From Paulownia fortunei (Eukaryota; Streptophyta; Magnoliopsida; Lamiales; Paulowniaceae), in the NCBI GenBank assembly GCA_019321725.1, contig CM033121.1, positions 1,240,001 to 1,304,000 of the forward strand: a DNA stretch of 64,000 nt, read 5' to 3'. Within the stretch, counting starts at the first letter, position 1; each line of letters opens with the position of its first letter. The position numbers were made by a program, and so were the translations under genes. Shown here in pieces: positions 23,039 to 36,853 of this stretch. The notes beneath the pieces were generated by a model that was given only the letters and a program-made list of their open reading frames with translations, was not told the DNA's origin and did no database searches.

Positions 23039-24250
23039 ACAGACAGAAATACATTCCAGGCCGTAAATAGACGTTATTGGCACAAAAGAAACTCGGGGAG
23101 TGTGGATAGAATATTCAATTGTACTCTGGAGACATGAGAGTATCTCATCATGGATATCATGATCAATTAATATCTTTTTGGACACTTGAAGAAGATGAAG
23201 CTTTCATAATTATGTCTCTCCTTTTATTTGGTCAAATTAAGGAGCATTGAAATGTCATGTAATATAATGAAGCAAATTCCCACCTCATAAAAGTATGCCA
23301 TTTCAACATCATCGAACGTGGAGATACAATGTACCATGTATCATTACTTTTGTAGCATATAAAATCAATACTAAATTATAGATAAACTTGTCATTGAATA
23401 ACTTTTTCTTTACTAATGTTTTTAAGGGATATAATTATTAATTAATTTAATAAGGAACAAAAAGATCGACATTCTCAGCGTTTAATTGGAGGAAAACCGC
23501 TGGCCCAACTCAAAGGCCGCCCACAGTCCCATGCAAAAACAGGAAGGGAAAACCTTAAAACCTTTTTTTTTTTTTTTTTTTGAAAAAAAGAAAAGAAACA
23601 TTTTTCCCCCTGTTTATTATGAATTTTTTGGGGAGAAAATGGGAAATAGCATTTAAGTGCATAGTTTTATGGAGGGAAAGACTCCTGCAAAACGGGAGGT
23701 GGCAGGGGGTGGGGCCACGGCCGTGAGGGGTGGTGGTTTGTCTTTTCGTGACCATATGTGGCGTGCCGCACGGGGGTGCTACGCTTATTCAGGTGCCTGG
23801 CACGCGCCACTTTTCGTGCCCAATTTTTGGAATGGAATCAATATTTTGCATGGTTATCACCCCCCACTTTTTCCTTTTAAATATTAAAAATAAATTAAAT
23901 TACTTGAACTTTAATTCGGAATTGAATGTTAAAAATCTGTTTAAGGTGATTTGAATATATAATTTTATTCGATAAAATTTAAAATTCAATTTAAACTTGA
24001 TTTTATTAATAAAAAATAATTTAATATATATAAAAAAATTAAATTACTCGAATTCGACTCGATTAAAATTCATTTAAGTTTAATTGTATTAATAATTAAA
24101 TTAAGTTCAAATATAATTTTTAAATTTAATAAAAAAATAAATAAATTAAAATAATAATATATTGATTCTATTTAATTTATTTACACTCCTATTTCCCCTT
24201 ATGTGTCCATTTCTTATTCTCTAACTTCAATCCTTTAGATTGGTCTAAAT

Positions 24251-24652
24251 TAATCCCTCTATCGGACAAATATGCCATATTTGGCATTTCATAGAAATTA
24301 ATAAAAGCCAATTGTATGTCACTTTATTTTCAAATTATCCTTTCCATAAATTAAAGAATTATAAAAATTATTGTTGGATTCAAAAGACAAAAAAATAAAA
24401 ATAAAAAATTACCTAACAAAATGAATGGCATGATTTTAGTTTGATTTGTATCTTGTCTATTATCTGTTTATTTAACTTCTTTTCTTTAATAAGCAATTGT
24501 TTTATCAAAAAAATAATTTAGTTCAATCATTTAAAATTAAAATAAAGGATAGAACATTCATATAAGATAATAAATCCCAATTTTTTTGTAGTAAAAAAAA
24601 CATTGAGATAAATGGAAATATAAAACCTTTGACGGATGGAGGGAGTAGATCA
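24251..24652. mobile_element. Stowaway-like MITE (candidate)
   Basis: The right end is GACGGATGGAGGGAGTA and the left end TAATCCCTCTATCGGACAAA; the left end matches the reverse complement of the right (CTCCCTCCATCCGTCAAA) with a few changes, flanked by TA on each side. About 400 bp, AT-rich, no coding content. Confidence 0.5.
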
Positions 24653-26808
24653 AACTATATATACACACACAATACATCGTTAGTTCCAAAATTATTTATC
24701 CCATTTGACTCGATAGGAAGTTTTATATAGAGTTGAAAATTTAGAAAATTGAAATATCTTTATGCATTGTTCTAATTAAAAATTAGTGGTGTTATTTTAT
24801 TAATTTAAGTGAGAGTTCTTTTTTAAAAAAAATTAAATATTAAAAATTGAAGTCATTTTCAGACACTCTAAAAGGAAAGTAGAAATAATAAATTAATGAC
24901 ATGGGAAGTATTAGACAAACTATTATGTATTTTTAACAAGTGTTTTTTCGAACCACTCTTAGAAATTATAAGAAAAAAGAATGATAGCGATAAGATACTA
25001 AGTGACAATATCAACAATGTCAATCATTTTATATATTAAGAGACAACACTCTCTTTTTTTGTTACATTAATAACTTTCACAAATTTAATAATATCATAAT
25101 TTAAAAATAAATTATTATTATTAATAATTAATGACATATATATATAATGACAAATTACAACAAAATAGTCACGATAAGTCAATTCCTATATTTGTAGTCA
25201 TTCAGTTATTATTGTAAATATTAAATTTGTGAGAATAAAAAATATTATTATTGATTAAGACAATGAATTAAGCTGGTGGAGCATAGTGGAGAACTAAGTA
25301 GGATTTATGTCGAATATTTCTTTCTATTTAAGTGAGGCATAAGTTGCTAAACCTTCGACGTACATCCAGTGAAATATGCATCTAGTACAGTTTTGGATTG
25401 TATGAAGTTGTACTACATTATAAAGATGTTTTAGAATAGCACACTTCTTCATTGACTTGGTTCTATTGTTAATTTAATTATTGACTTTATAATTTTAAAT
25501 TCCTCAGTTGACATTTGGACTTTCTTTTTTATACTTCCCATTGCAAGTAAATAAGAAGACATGAAATGCTAGAATCCTAGGAAACTATACTGTTTTTCAT
25601 CATTTCAGATTCATGTCTGCAATTAGATAAAATTCCAGTTCAGACTCGTGATTTTGGAAACACGAGTACTCCTCCATTTTCGGTGCTCGACTCATAGTAC
25701 AAGAGATTATGAAGCAGCAAAGTTTTGAAGTGCAGTTATATCTTGCACTTAGCCGTTCAAACTTTGCCAAATGTTTATTAATTATGACTTCTGCTAACGT
25801 TGTTGATAAAGATGCCGTTGCAAGTAATATGTGCGAGTCGCTAAAATATAAGCAAATTAATTTCACTCAATGATTTGAACAATAGAATGTCAGCTCAGTT
25901 GGGTCTGATCCTTACTTTTTACAAAAAGGTTTCGTAAAACAATCACTTCTATAGTAAATTTCTTTTAGTTAGAATCGTGTTTTCGGTGGAGTAATAGTGA
26001 TGGCTCAATACAAACATTTTACTGTCTAAAGAACAACGGTTGAGAACTTATCGTTAGTCAAATTGGGTTGTTCGTTGTCCTTTTTCCACTATTCCTATTT
26101 TACCAAAATAATTAATGTAATATTTGTTTGATAGTATAAGTTTTATGTATTTTTATATACTTATTTTTTTTAAAAAATAATAGAGAATTAGTGGTCTCAT
26201 ATCATTATTTTAATTAAGATGATGATTTGAAAAAAATTATTTTAAAAAATAAAATATTATTTTGAGAAGTTCAAATAGAAAATAGAAGTAATAAATTAGA
26301 AAAGTGGAAGTATGAAATAAACAAGGGATTCGTTCTTAAAATTAAGTTTATAAGTGGGGTAATAATGAAATTTTACTATATGGAAATGATTTTTAAATAA
26401 TTTTTTTTTTAAATCTGATATTACAATTTTGTATTGTATATCAAATATGCACTTTCTGTTTATATAATTAATTTTATATTTAATATTTCTAAAGTAAATA
26501 TGTAATATATAATAAAAAATTATAACAGAAAACCAAACTAGTAAAAGCACATTAGCAGCAACTTTTGTGCCATAATTAAGCAGCTAGTTGGGCTTTGCAG
26601 TTGTTAAAATATACTTCTTTATCAATTCCCTGCTCTTAACACAGAAAAGAAACCGCTTTGCGGGGTCACCCCCACATGACATCACATCTTCATTGTGTGC
26701 TTCCCCTCTCCTTGCAAAATAAATACCATTCTCTGCCCCTCTTCCGCATCCCTTTATTTCATACACTCTTCTCTATTTCCTCTCTCTCTCTCTCTCTCGA
26801 AAATCGTA

Positions 26809-27757
26809 ATGAGAATGAGCTGCAATGGTTGCAGAGTCCTCCGCAAAGGCTGCGCTGAAGACTGCACCCTCAGACCTTGTCTTCAATGGATCAAATCCCC
26901 TGAATCCCAAGCCAATGCCACCCTCTTTCTTGCCAAATTTTTCGGCCGCGCTGGACTCATCAACCTCATCAATGCCGGCCCCACGCATCTCCACTCTGGT
27001 ATGTGTGTGTGGGAGTTTAAGTTCAGAAAACACACACAAACTGGCTAAACCTCGTCATTTCTTGGTCAAAATTGGCATGCACATGTGAAATGGATCTTGT
27101 TGAATCTTTATTTACTGATTATGATGTTTGTTGTTTTGTTAAACAGAAATTTTTAGGTCCCTGTTGTATGAAGCCTGTGGAAGGATCATCAACCCGGTTC
27201 ACGGGTCGGTCGGGCTGATGTATTCGGGCAATTGGCCACGGTGCCAGGCCGCCTTGGAGGCGGTGCTACAAGGCGCTCCACTCATGATGCAAGTCCCCGG
27301 TGATGAAGATTCTGATACCGCCGCACAGGGGCAGTACCCCATCATGCCTCTTCGGGGCTGCGACATTCGCCACCTCTCCAAGGACTCCGCCGCCTCCCTC
27401 CACCGCGTCAGGGCACGAAACCGCTTCAAGCGCTCCGCGGCGCATGACAAGAGCCAACTTAACTCTTTGGCTGCCGAGTTAATGAGTGAGTCAGAGGCGA
27501 AGTTTACAATCACGGGGTGGGACTGCGGCGAAGATCACAAGAATTTTGGAGAGGAACTGGAGAGGGCTCCCAGTCACGACTCCTCCTCGGTTGAAACGGT
27601 GGAGCCAGCCTTGGCGAACCGGGATGAACAACCTGTTCGCGGAATCAAACCGGAGCCTCAGCCCAGTGAAATTGGGCTGGAGTTGACCTTGAGCCTGAAT
27701 CCAGCGCTCCAGACCTACATTTCTACAGTGATAGAGATTTCTGACAGCGAAACCTGA
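26809..27757 (+). CDS. LBD41: LOB-domain transcription factor, class II (LBD40/41/42 clade)
   Basis: Two exons, 26809-26998 and 27147-27757, with a 148 bp GT-AG intron at the conserved LBD position, giving 266 residues to TGA. Exon 1 starts [19 protein letters not shown] with the zinc-binding C block C-x2-C-x6-C-x3-C (Cys 5, 8, 15, 19), then [15 protein letters not shown] and the GAS block [11 protein letters not shown]. Exon 2 continues the LOB domain with [19 protein letters not shown] and [18 protein letters not shown]. The class I leucine-zipper-like coiled coil is absent, so class [11 protein letters not shown] is typical of the LBD40-42 branch. Near the C-terminus is LELTLSL, an EAR-type (LxLxL) repression motif. 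Family role: nuclear DNA-binding repressors tied to nitrogen, anthocyanin or hypoxia responses. The exact orthologue number is uncertain. The upstream (CT)n tract at 26781-26798 lies in the 5' UTR. Confidence 0.92.
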
Positions 27758-30379
27758 GCAGAAAATGCAGAAAACCCAGTTTTGGAGGAGTGGCCAACTC
27801 TTTAATTAGGTTATCTTTTTCTTTTTCCCCCAATTTTTATCTTACAGATCTTAATTAGAGCATAGTTAATATTGCAGTAATTGCATTTCAGTAGTTCCAT
27901 TTTTCATTTTATGCAATGAGATGGTTTCTAGGGTTGGGGCTTTTATGTATATTTCATTGAGAGACTTAAGTAATTAATGTGTATCATATAAAAATGTTGC
28001 CAACTTGTTATTTTTGCTTTATTATATAGTATTTGAACTCTTCCTAATCTCAAAACCAGTAAACCAATCTGCTCTCCAATATCTATGATGTGGTATTATA
28101 TACATAATTTTTTATTCATTCCTTTCCAATATTAATTATGGTTCTCTCTCTTTTACAAGTCCAGATAAAATAATTATAGCAAAAATAAATAAACAAAAAG
28201 AACTGTTCTAGACGAACCTAAATCCAGATTGGCGTCGATGGATACAAGAAAGTTTCTGTGCGTTTGGTAGAAATGGGTGAAAAAAAGAGAGTTTTAAGAG
28301 GTTTGCAGTTTGTTTTAGACAGCTGCCACTCATGCAAACAGAATTGGATTCGCCAAGGTTCACCAATATCGAATTTTAATTAAAAGGGCGTGTAGCTAAA
28401 TTTATTTAAAAATATTTTATAAGCTTATTATTTTTATAAAATATTTTTAAAATTTATAAGATGTTAGATTTTATTTTAAATATAATTTTTTAAAGTATTT
28501 GAATAAAATAAAATTATATAACTTAAAAGATGTTCGTATTAACAAATTTGAAATTAATATGATCAAAGAGTTTGTTAAAATTTTCATAATAAGCTAGGTA
28601 TTTTATTTTTTTAAAGTGGCTTATAAGATTCTAAAATTTTATATTTAGAGATTGTAAACTAATTTTTCAAAAAAATTATCAAATAATTTAGTATATCAAT
28701 ATGACATGATTGCTATGCAAAAATGGTGTGAGAATAAAATAGGTATTCATAAGTTCATTTCTAAACCCATACTTGGTATAATTTAGTATTAACAATATTC
28801 ATTACCAAAGATTCACCATTTCTAAAACCGTGAGTTTAGTCATTCTCTACATCCCCATTATCAATCAGTTTGAAATGAACCTATATTCATTTTTGACGAA
28901 ATTATCCTCGTAAACTAAACAAACATATTTTACAAAATTTAAAAATGACATGTCGAGTCGGGTTTTGGCATACCGGACCCCTCAAGATTTTTATAAATTC
29001 GAATACGAACTCGTCCAAAACCCAAGAATTAGTGGGTTGAACCCATTAAACTTGATATATAATTTTAAAAATATTTAAAAGTATTTTTAAAAAATTAATA
29101 TTACCATAACTTTCTAAATATTAGAAAATGATATTATTAACAAATAACTAATTATTAATTTATATATACATATTTTAATTTTTTTTAAAAAATTAATATA
29201 CTTGTTATTTTTATATAATTAAGTATTTATTAATTTTATATTACTATTTTAATTTATAAGTATTATATTTATATTTTTATGAGTATATAATAAGATATAT
29301 ATATTTTTTATTTATATATATATATATATATATATAAATACATCACATAAATACATACATAATAAACAAAAAAATATATACAACATTTTTAGGGATCGAG
29401 TTCGGATATTAAAACTAAAACTTGAGACCCGTCTCGAGATCCATTTGTGGTTTCAAAACTTATTCCAAGTGAGGCGAGTTTGAGGCTTTTCGAGTTTTAC
29501 TCGAACCTATTGTATCCCTAATAAAATTAAGCTAACACAAAAAAATATCTTATTTTTCTGCATCGTCTTCTTCAACTTTTTATCTCAATTCAGTCAATAA
29601 TAAAAGAAAATATAAAATAATTTTATTTGTTGTTTTTTTTTAATAAAAGAAGTATTATGTCAGTGTGATATTTTGTGTATATATATATATATAATATTTT
29701 AAATAATAATTTTATTCTAAAAATATTCTACTGAATGGTAACTTACCCATCAAAAATAATTTGATTGATCTAAAACAAATGACTTGCCTAGATTTGACTA
29801 ATCTGAACGAGAATTTCCCAATTTGAAAGTGAAGAACGAGCCTATGTCAAAATCCACCAGTGGTTTTGTTAAGTAAATCCCACGTCCATATATTGGCCAA
29901 GTTAGTGGTCTTTTCTTTAAAATAAATAATTGAATTAACAAATAATTTATCAAGTATGTATTATTCGTCTAAGAGGGCCAATAGTATCAACATACGTGAA
30001 CAAAAACAATTACGACATACTAATGCTACTTTGGAGGAAGAGGGGATGAAGCTTGAATCTCTACAGGAAACGAATGACTTTTATAGTGCAAAATAACTTT
30101 TTTTAATTATATTGGATTTTGTTTATGTAAATTTAAAGATAATTATAACCGTATTATCTAAACAAATCTTGCATTCATTTTGAGTGATGTCAGAGATGAA
30201 TATGTTTACTTATGTTAAAGAAAAATATTTTATCATATATGTTTTTTTAAAAGAAAATTCAATTAATTCATCCACGTGTATATTAAAATGAGCTTTACTT
30301 TCATGTGAACAAGATCTTTTTTTTTCTTTATTATATGTGGATGATCATCCGATGTTGATAAGACGAACATTCAATGACA

Positions 30380-30380
<1 letters not shown>

Positions 30381-30420
<40 letters not shown>
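30381..30420. repeat. (TA)n microsatellite
   Basis: About 15 AT/TA units up to 30412, then ATGTATATAT. Simple repeat, no other feature attached. Confidence 0.9.
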
Positions 30421-31169
30421 TTATATTAAATTTAAATCCTACAATAAATTTTGACTTTTTGAAAAATTAAAAATATCAAACAATTTTAAATTGTTTAACG
30501 AGCCCCTTGAATTTTTTTTTTTGGTTGAATCAGTACAAGTTTAAGTTGAATTTTGTTTTATCATTGTTTCTTAATTTATTGAGTAGAGCTCATCCCATTT
30601 TAATTTGCTGACCCATCAGAGAATTCAAAAGCATGTTTAATGAAAGTCAATTAACAAATTGATCTTATTTCAAGTCATAATTAATTTTTTTCAGCTGTAT
30701 TTATCTATTTCACATGCAGGCCTTATTATTTACTCCATTTTTACCATTTCTACCTCCAAAAGAAGAAGAAAAAAAAGAGGGGGGGGGGGGGGTGATCGAG
30801 CCATTTTTTCTACAGTGCGGTACACATATGTATATATAATACATTAATTAGTATTTATCAAAAAATTAACATATAAAGTATGATAACCTTTTATCATGAT
30901 TACCGAGTAAAGCACATATCTAGTTGACAATTTGTTGTGTTCCAAAATAAATCATGTAAATCTATGTTAATAGACATAAGCATTGTCTGTTCGTCGCATA
31001 CACAACTAATCACTCCACCTGAGAGGGAATATAACTTAGTATAATTCCATTTGGGATTTGACTAGGATTTAAATACTATTGTGGGCATAATTATTGTCGG
31101 CAAATTTTCTTAACTCCCATCACAGCTTGAAGTTGTTTAGGAGATTAGAAAATCCGAACTTTTTATTTT

Positions 31170-33690
31170 TCTTTTCACTATTTAAATATTCGATTGATGA
31201 CGACATGGATGACGATTTTTCACTAGAAAGTGATTTATAACATCATGTAATTAATTATGAAATCAAGCTTCTAATTTAGTATAATTTTAAATTAGCTAAA
31301 GAACATCGAGATTCATGACCCTAAAAAATACCACTTCCATACATGTGGACCTATGCACATAAATATTAATTTTTATAGAGGAAGACAGATTAAATTAATG
31401 CTTAACTCTTTTGGTTCCGCAGGTTGCCACATATTTTTCCTAGTAAAATATTAGTTAGATCATTGTCTTAATGTTGCTAATTTTCGGACAATGACGCATA
31501 TAAATCGCAATTTGACCAATTGTGATTGGTTTTCTTGAGTTTGTGGGTTCGAACTCAAGTGTATTAGCCAGTATCCAATGATTTTAATTAACCTGCGCAT
31601 CTTCTTCGCATGACTCTTCACCACAGCCACGAGCCATAGCTAATCTTTTTTTTTTTTTAAAAAAAAAAAGGATTAAATCGATTGATTGATTGATCCTGTC
31701 AACTTCTAATGTGGGCAATTAATGCTAAAGTATGGGTGAAGTCACCAATCATTTCTTCACTCAAATAAAGCGAAAATTGATTATTATGGTGGTCTTTATT
31801 TCTCATATATATATATATAGTCCGAATAAAGAAGATATATATAGAGTTTAAACCAAAATTATTGAAGTTCATTTATTGGGTCCACAAAGAGGGACGAAAT
31901 CAGAAACTTTAGACTCGTAAGTAGAGAGATTGAATTTTTTTATAAGAATTGATAGATAAAGAAATATTTTTAACTGTATGAAGAATAATTTTATTATTTT
32001 CAGAAAATAAAATATTAAAATTTAATAAATTTATACATAAAATTTACATTTACGTGGATTTGAGTGGGAACTGCTACTCTATCTCTCTCCACAAGCATAA
32101 ATTTGTGAGTAAACGGATTTGGCCATGACCAAGTCATTCATTGGACAATGAATACACATAGTTAGCAGGGGGGGCGCTGCTGCCAAATTGAGTTTAGAGT
32201 ATATTTTTTAATCTAGGAAATACTATACTAATTACTGATTTTGAAAAATTCAGAGCACACACTAACTATTGAGCGTATGTGCCTGCGTAGATCAAAGACT
32301 TAAATTTTATTCATGCTTACATTGAAATTTATTATCCTGTAGGTAACTTGTGTCCAAAGACAAGGTTAGTGTTGGTTGATCAAGATTCTTCTTTTTCAAC
32401 AAGTCAGTGTGGCTTTTCGAGTGAATTTTGAAGAACGTTGGCTGGTAGCCGCGAAGGGTTACGTACAGTCAAAATTATTAAAAAATCTTTGTTACTGGCA
32501 AAAAGTAATGAATTTAGTAAGCCCAAAATCTTCCTAATCACTTTCTTAATCTTTATGTCACAGTCACTCAACACGGCAATTCAATGTATCTGTACCCCAT
32601 AATTTGAAGTATATATATATGTACGTATAGAAAGAGAATTGTTGGAAATTAGTTTAAAATTTTGATTGTGATCAAATCTTAATCTATTATTTACTTACAT
32701 GTGTTCTATTTAATGAATATTTTTGTCTAACATAATCTATTGTCATAAGCAGACGAGTCTAATATACTTGATTGCTCAACATCAATTTTGATGAATGAAA
32801 AATTAAATTAAAAAATGGGCCACTAGAAATAATATAGATTATTAATTAAAAAAAGTAGTGGAAAGATAAAAAGTCATACATCCACGATGTCAATTGAAAC
32901 GTCTTTAGACCATTTAATATAGTTCAAATATGATATTGATTTTAGGTTGAAAGAATACCAATGGTTTTTGGATCAAAGCCCACGATTGATTGCCTTAGAT
33001 TTGGGTTTGAATAGGCCCAATACAAATTAAGCATTTTGCTAATTTATTTCTTTCCAATCAGATTATTATAGGTGTCATCAGTTAGTATCATTTTTTCAAT
33101 AATTGTTCCGTCAGCCACAACTTTTCAACGATTATAAGTAGATCTCCTCCATTTGCAAGTGCATTTATTTTCATCCTTTCAATTCTCTTCTCACTAAGAG
33201 GGTTAACACATAAAGTTGATTCGTTAATCATTATATGTTAGGAGACGCTTGTTGAAGATTCTTAAGCACTAGTGCAAAATAATTTTATATTAAAAATAAA
33301 TAATTAAATCTTTCCTCAACCATCATTCCTAGTCATTAGTCTACTCAAATTTTTCCAACCATCTAAAATTACACCTAATTTTTCCAACAGCAATGACTAC
33401 AAATATGTTTGAATGTAGGGTTGCCTTCCTAGTTCTTTCAAAGGCTTAGTTTGAAGCAAGTGGATATTACAATCAGAATTCAATGACTATCGAGAAATTC
33501 CAAGTCAAGCTATATGAATATGCAAATACATGCTACCCCACAACAAAACGTCCCAATTTAGATGTAACTTGCGAGTTTTATAATCAACATCCACGTGTTC
33601 ATCTAGTTTTTATGTACCCCTCTTTTCAAAGTACAGTACCAACTTGGATTAGCTTGTGCCTAACACACGCCAAGATTAAACTATTCATTT
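31170..33690 (+). repeat. Diverged direct duplication, copy 1 (with extra ~0.8 kb)
   Basis: Collinear anchors shared with copy 2 at 35112-36470: GATTGATGAC-ACATGGATGACGATTTT (31190), GCAGGTTGCC-CATATTT (31420), CCAGTAT..ATTTTAATTAACCTG (31570), TGATCAAGATTCTT-TTTTCAAC (32378), GTAGCCGC-A-GGTTAC (32445), and CACGTGTTC-T..TTTTTAT (33591). Order and strand are kept. Copy 1 has about 0.8 kb (32640-33460) with no counterpart in copy 2. No coding frame is conserved between the copies. Confidence 0.7.
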
Positions 33691-35111
33691 GACAACATTA
33701 TTTTAATAACTACAAACCCCCACCCCCACCCCCTTCTTTGTGAAAGGCATATTTGATAATTACAAGAAATAGTACATGTTTTGATTGATTTCGTCCATTG
33801 TAGCAAAAGATATTAATAGATGAAGAAAAACCATGTGATGACTATTACGACAATTTTGTAAAATATGTAACATTGACTTGTCAACAATCAGTGCAAACTA
33901 TGATGTTTTAATAAAGATTCTTTTTCTTTAAAGTCAATATTGGTTTATTATGTAATAGAGAGTAGATTATTGATTAAGCTAAAAAAAGATTAACAAGAAG
34001 TAAATAAGATTTCATCACTCCCTCAGCCACTCTAAATTAGCCAAAAAAAAAACAAAAAAAAAAAGCACAAGAAAGTAACTAGAATATCGTTTCTCCACCT
34101 ACCAAATATGAAGAGTTGGCAAAAATAGTACAGGTAAGTCTACATGGCATGTGGCTGCGCCAAAGATTCAAAGAACAGTATTAAATAATATCATTAAAAT
34201 AATAAGCATATAAATTATTATCAAATATAATGTAAGGAAAGTATCTTCCAAACTTGGAATAAGAAAATCAGGATACATTGTTTCCAGACTACATGACTAA
34301 AATGGTTGTAGTGGGTAAGTGGTCCTGATATATAATTAAGAATCATTTTTTTTAGTAGACATCATTAATAATTTAATAGAGGGCTAAATTTTCAGCTTCT
34401 TATTTTATTAATAACTACACCTCAGCTAGCAGTTGTGAGTATTTTTTTTTATTAAATAGAAATCTGAACCGAGTGGTTTAGCCGCATAAAGGCTTGATTC
34501 TTGAATAGTATATTGTTTTTTTGGTGGAAGAAAAAAAACTTAAAAGAATATACTCGTCAAAGTAGTAGTACTCCATGAGAACTTGCTTGTTTATAATTTA
34601 GTGTCCCTTCTATACCATATTTATAGATCTAGTTTGATATATTATAATATTTTATATGATAATTAAAAAAATAAAAATACATAATTTTTTTGTATTTTTA
34701 TATAATTAAATTTAAGAGTAGTAGTTGGAAGTTAAGCACGGCGCATCACTATATCTAAGAAAAAGGGTATTTTACAAAATTATTTTTATTGTGGAAAATG
34801 GAATTTCATGTTAAAACGTCCCAAAAAAGACACAGTGAGTAATAAATTTGATATAGATAAAGTATTTAGTTTTCTTGAAAAAAAATCTTCACATATTGAG
34901 ATAGTCCTTGTTGGACAAATGTTTTAAACATTATAAAAACCAAAATTCATATAAATCCAAAAATTTCTAATTTCCTGCACAAGTTGGCATTATTTTGGAT
35001 AAAAGAAAACCTTAATGTCTTACTCCATTGGTTAACAAATTACATTTTTTTTTGCCTTTTGTTGTTCATTGAAAAGCAAGAAATTAATTAATTAGATTAA
35101 GAAAGAATCTT

Positions 35112-36470
35112 AAAGTTTTCACTATTTAAAAATTTGATTGATGACTACATGGATGACGATTTTATGCACATAGCTTTTTATGCCATAACATATTTAAAAA
35201 TGAAATCAAGATTCTATTATACCTTTTTAACTTAAGCTCGAGATTCATAGTGCCAAGACTTAAAATGGAAGTCATCTCTAGGCATGTGGAGTCACAACAA
35301 CACATTATTTATTTAATTAAGACTAAAAACAAATAATTCTCAATCTTTTGCTTGAGCAGGTTGCCGCATATTTGTAAAATACTAAATAAATCACTGTCTA
35401 AATGTTGCATAATTTTTTGGCAATGTTCACCTGAGTCATATTTTGATTGTGTTGTGATTGATACTTTTGAGTTTATGGTCACAAACTAAATCTTATTGGC
35501 CAGTATAATCATTTTAATTAACCTGTCCATGACTCTTCAACACTGCACAGAGGTCTAACTAATTTATGCTGTAAAAAGCCGTAAATTGATTGATTTGGGC
35601 ACATAATGCTTCAATAATTCACATTATAGAATTAAGAGGCTGTCAACTTCAATTTTAAGCCGTTGGAAATCAAAGGGAAATTATGTCACGAATCATTTGC
35701 AAGATAAACGAGGGGAAATTTATGTCACCCAATTGCGTACTAATTAAATTTTGTGAGTTGTTTGATATGTATAAATAATATGATATTATAAAATAAAATA
35801 ATGACATTATAATATGTAATAATTCAACGATCAACAATCTGATCAAGCAGATGGTAAATTTCACCGGAGAGATTCAATACATGTTTATATAATTATCACG
35901 TGTTCAATATCAAATTGACTATCATATAATTTTCTCTTGTGACATTTTTGAAAACTATAAGAAGAAAAGAATTCCTTTTGTGAAATTTTGCTAATCACGT
36001 TTTCCCCCGACTTGATTTTAGAATTCATACATCTTATAGCCATAGCTTGTAATACTAGAAAGCACCAAGACATGGTGGCAGTTTGATCAAGATTCTTGCT
36101 TTTCAACGAATCATGCGGCTTTTCGAACGATCATTGGAAAACATTGGCAAGTAGCCGCAATGGTTACACCCGAAAATTATCAAATCTAATTTTTTCTGTT
36201 CACTTACTAAACAGATGAATTAAATTAATTATTTTTCTAATGACTTTCTTAATTTATATTTAAAACCAGTAAGGCGCAGCGATTTATAACATACTTTCAA
36301 GTGTATGTATAGAGGGATGGAGACAGAGATGGGCTCTTTGAATTGGAATTCTTTAACCAATATCTACGTGTTCTTTGATTTTTATATTCCCTTAGTTTGA
36401 AATTCATAACCAACTTGAAATAACTTGTGTGGTTGCGCCTGCCACACCACAATTAAATAATTCATATTTA
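35112..36470 (+). repeat. Diverged direct duplication, copy 2
   Basis: Matches copy 1 at the anchors listed there, for example TTCACTATTTAAAAATTTGA (35119), GAGCAGGTTGCCGCATATTT (35355), ATCATTTTAATTAACCTG (35507), GATCAAGATTCTTGCTTTTC (36085) and AAGTAGCCGCAATGGTTACA (36149). Divergence looks high, with many indels, so the duplication is old. Confidence 0.7.
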
Positions 36471-36471
36471 T

Positions 36472-36726
36472 TACTTCTTTTGTTTCATTGTTATGTATTT
36501 ATTTCGATTTGATACAAAATTTTAGATAAAAATTAAAAATATTTTTTTTATTATATATATGTTTATTATTTATTGTCCTTAAAAATCTTGGTGAGGAGTT
36601 ACTGATATCAAATTATTACTTTAAGTAATAAAATATTTTTAAAAAATAATTTAAAAAATAAATCCTTATTTTGGGTTGTCCCATTTTTTTATTTTTTATT
36701 TTTGATAATTTTGGAATAGTGAAGTA
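36472..36726. mobile_element. Stowaway-like MITE, degraded (candidate)
   Basis: The left end TACTTCTTTTGTTTCATTGT and the right end GGAATAGTGAAGTA are weak inverted copies, and the interior near the right end contains TTGGGTTGTCCCATTTTTT, seen in many plant Stowaway copies. About 255 bp. Termini are poor, so confidence is low. Confidence 0.3.
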
Positions 36727-36817
36727 CAATATTTAAAAACTACCAACCTCCTCCCATCATGGCCAAAACATGTGTGAAAGGCATCTTCATTAAGAAGAGT
36801 ATGAGTTATGATAGAGC

Positions 36818-36853
36818 TTTTCTTTTCTTTTCTTTTCTTTTCTTTTCTTTTTT
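36818..36853. repeat. (TTTTC)n microsatellite
   Basis: Seven TTTTC-type pentamers in a row on the plus strand, ending in T6. Confidence 0.85.

Larger units (their letters stand above)
15927..26716. other. Long AT-rich intergenic region
   Basis: No coding gene is supported over about 10.8 kb. Open frames at 16480, 17511, 19972, 21963, 22560, 23657 and 25600 lack family patterns and several are built on simple repeats. It holds a TA microsatellite (about 20176-20213), a T/C-rich run (22058-22120), a heptamer array (22976-23038), a poly-T run (23563-23581), a Stowaway-like element (24251-24652), a possible SINE (21640-21770) and a short perfect hairpin (18050-18076; 11-bp arms TATATGGTATG and CATACCATATA). 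AT content is very high from 23.9 to 26.5 kb. Confidence 0.6.

Noticed and set aside
22901..23185. Minus-strand frame with repeating LGFGIWD
   Set aside because: The periodicity comes from the heptamer array; no real protein repeat is supported.
27199..27686. Several frames in other frames/strands over LBD exon 2
   Set aside because: Shadows of the GC-rich LBD coding exon.
31530..31560. GGGTTCGAACTC, resembling a tRNA B box
   Set aside because: No A box at the right distance and no cloverleaf could be drawn; probably a chance match in the duplicated block.
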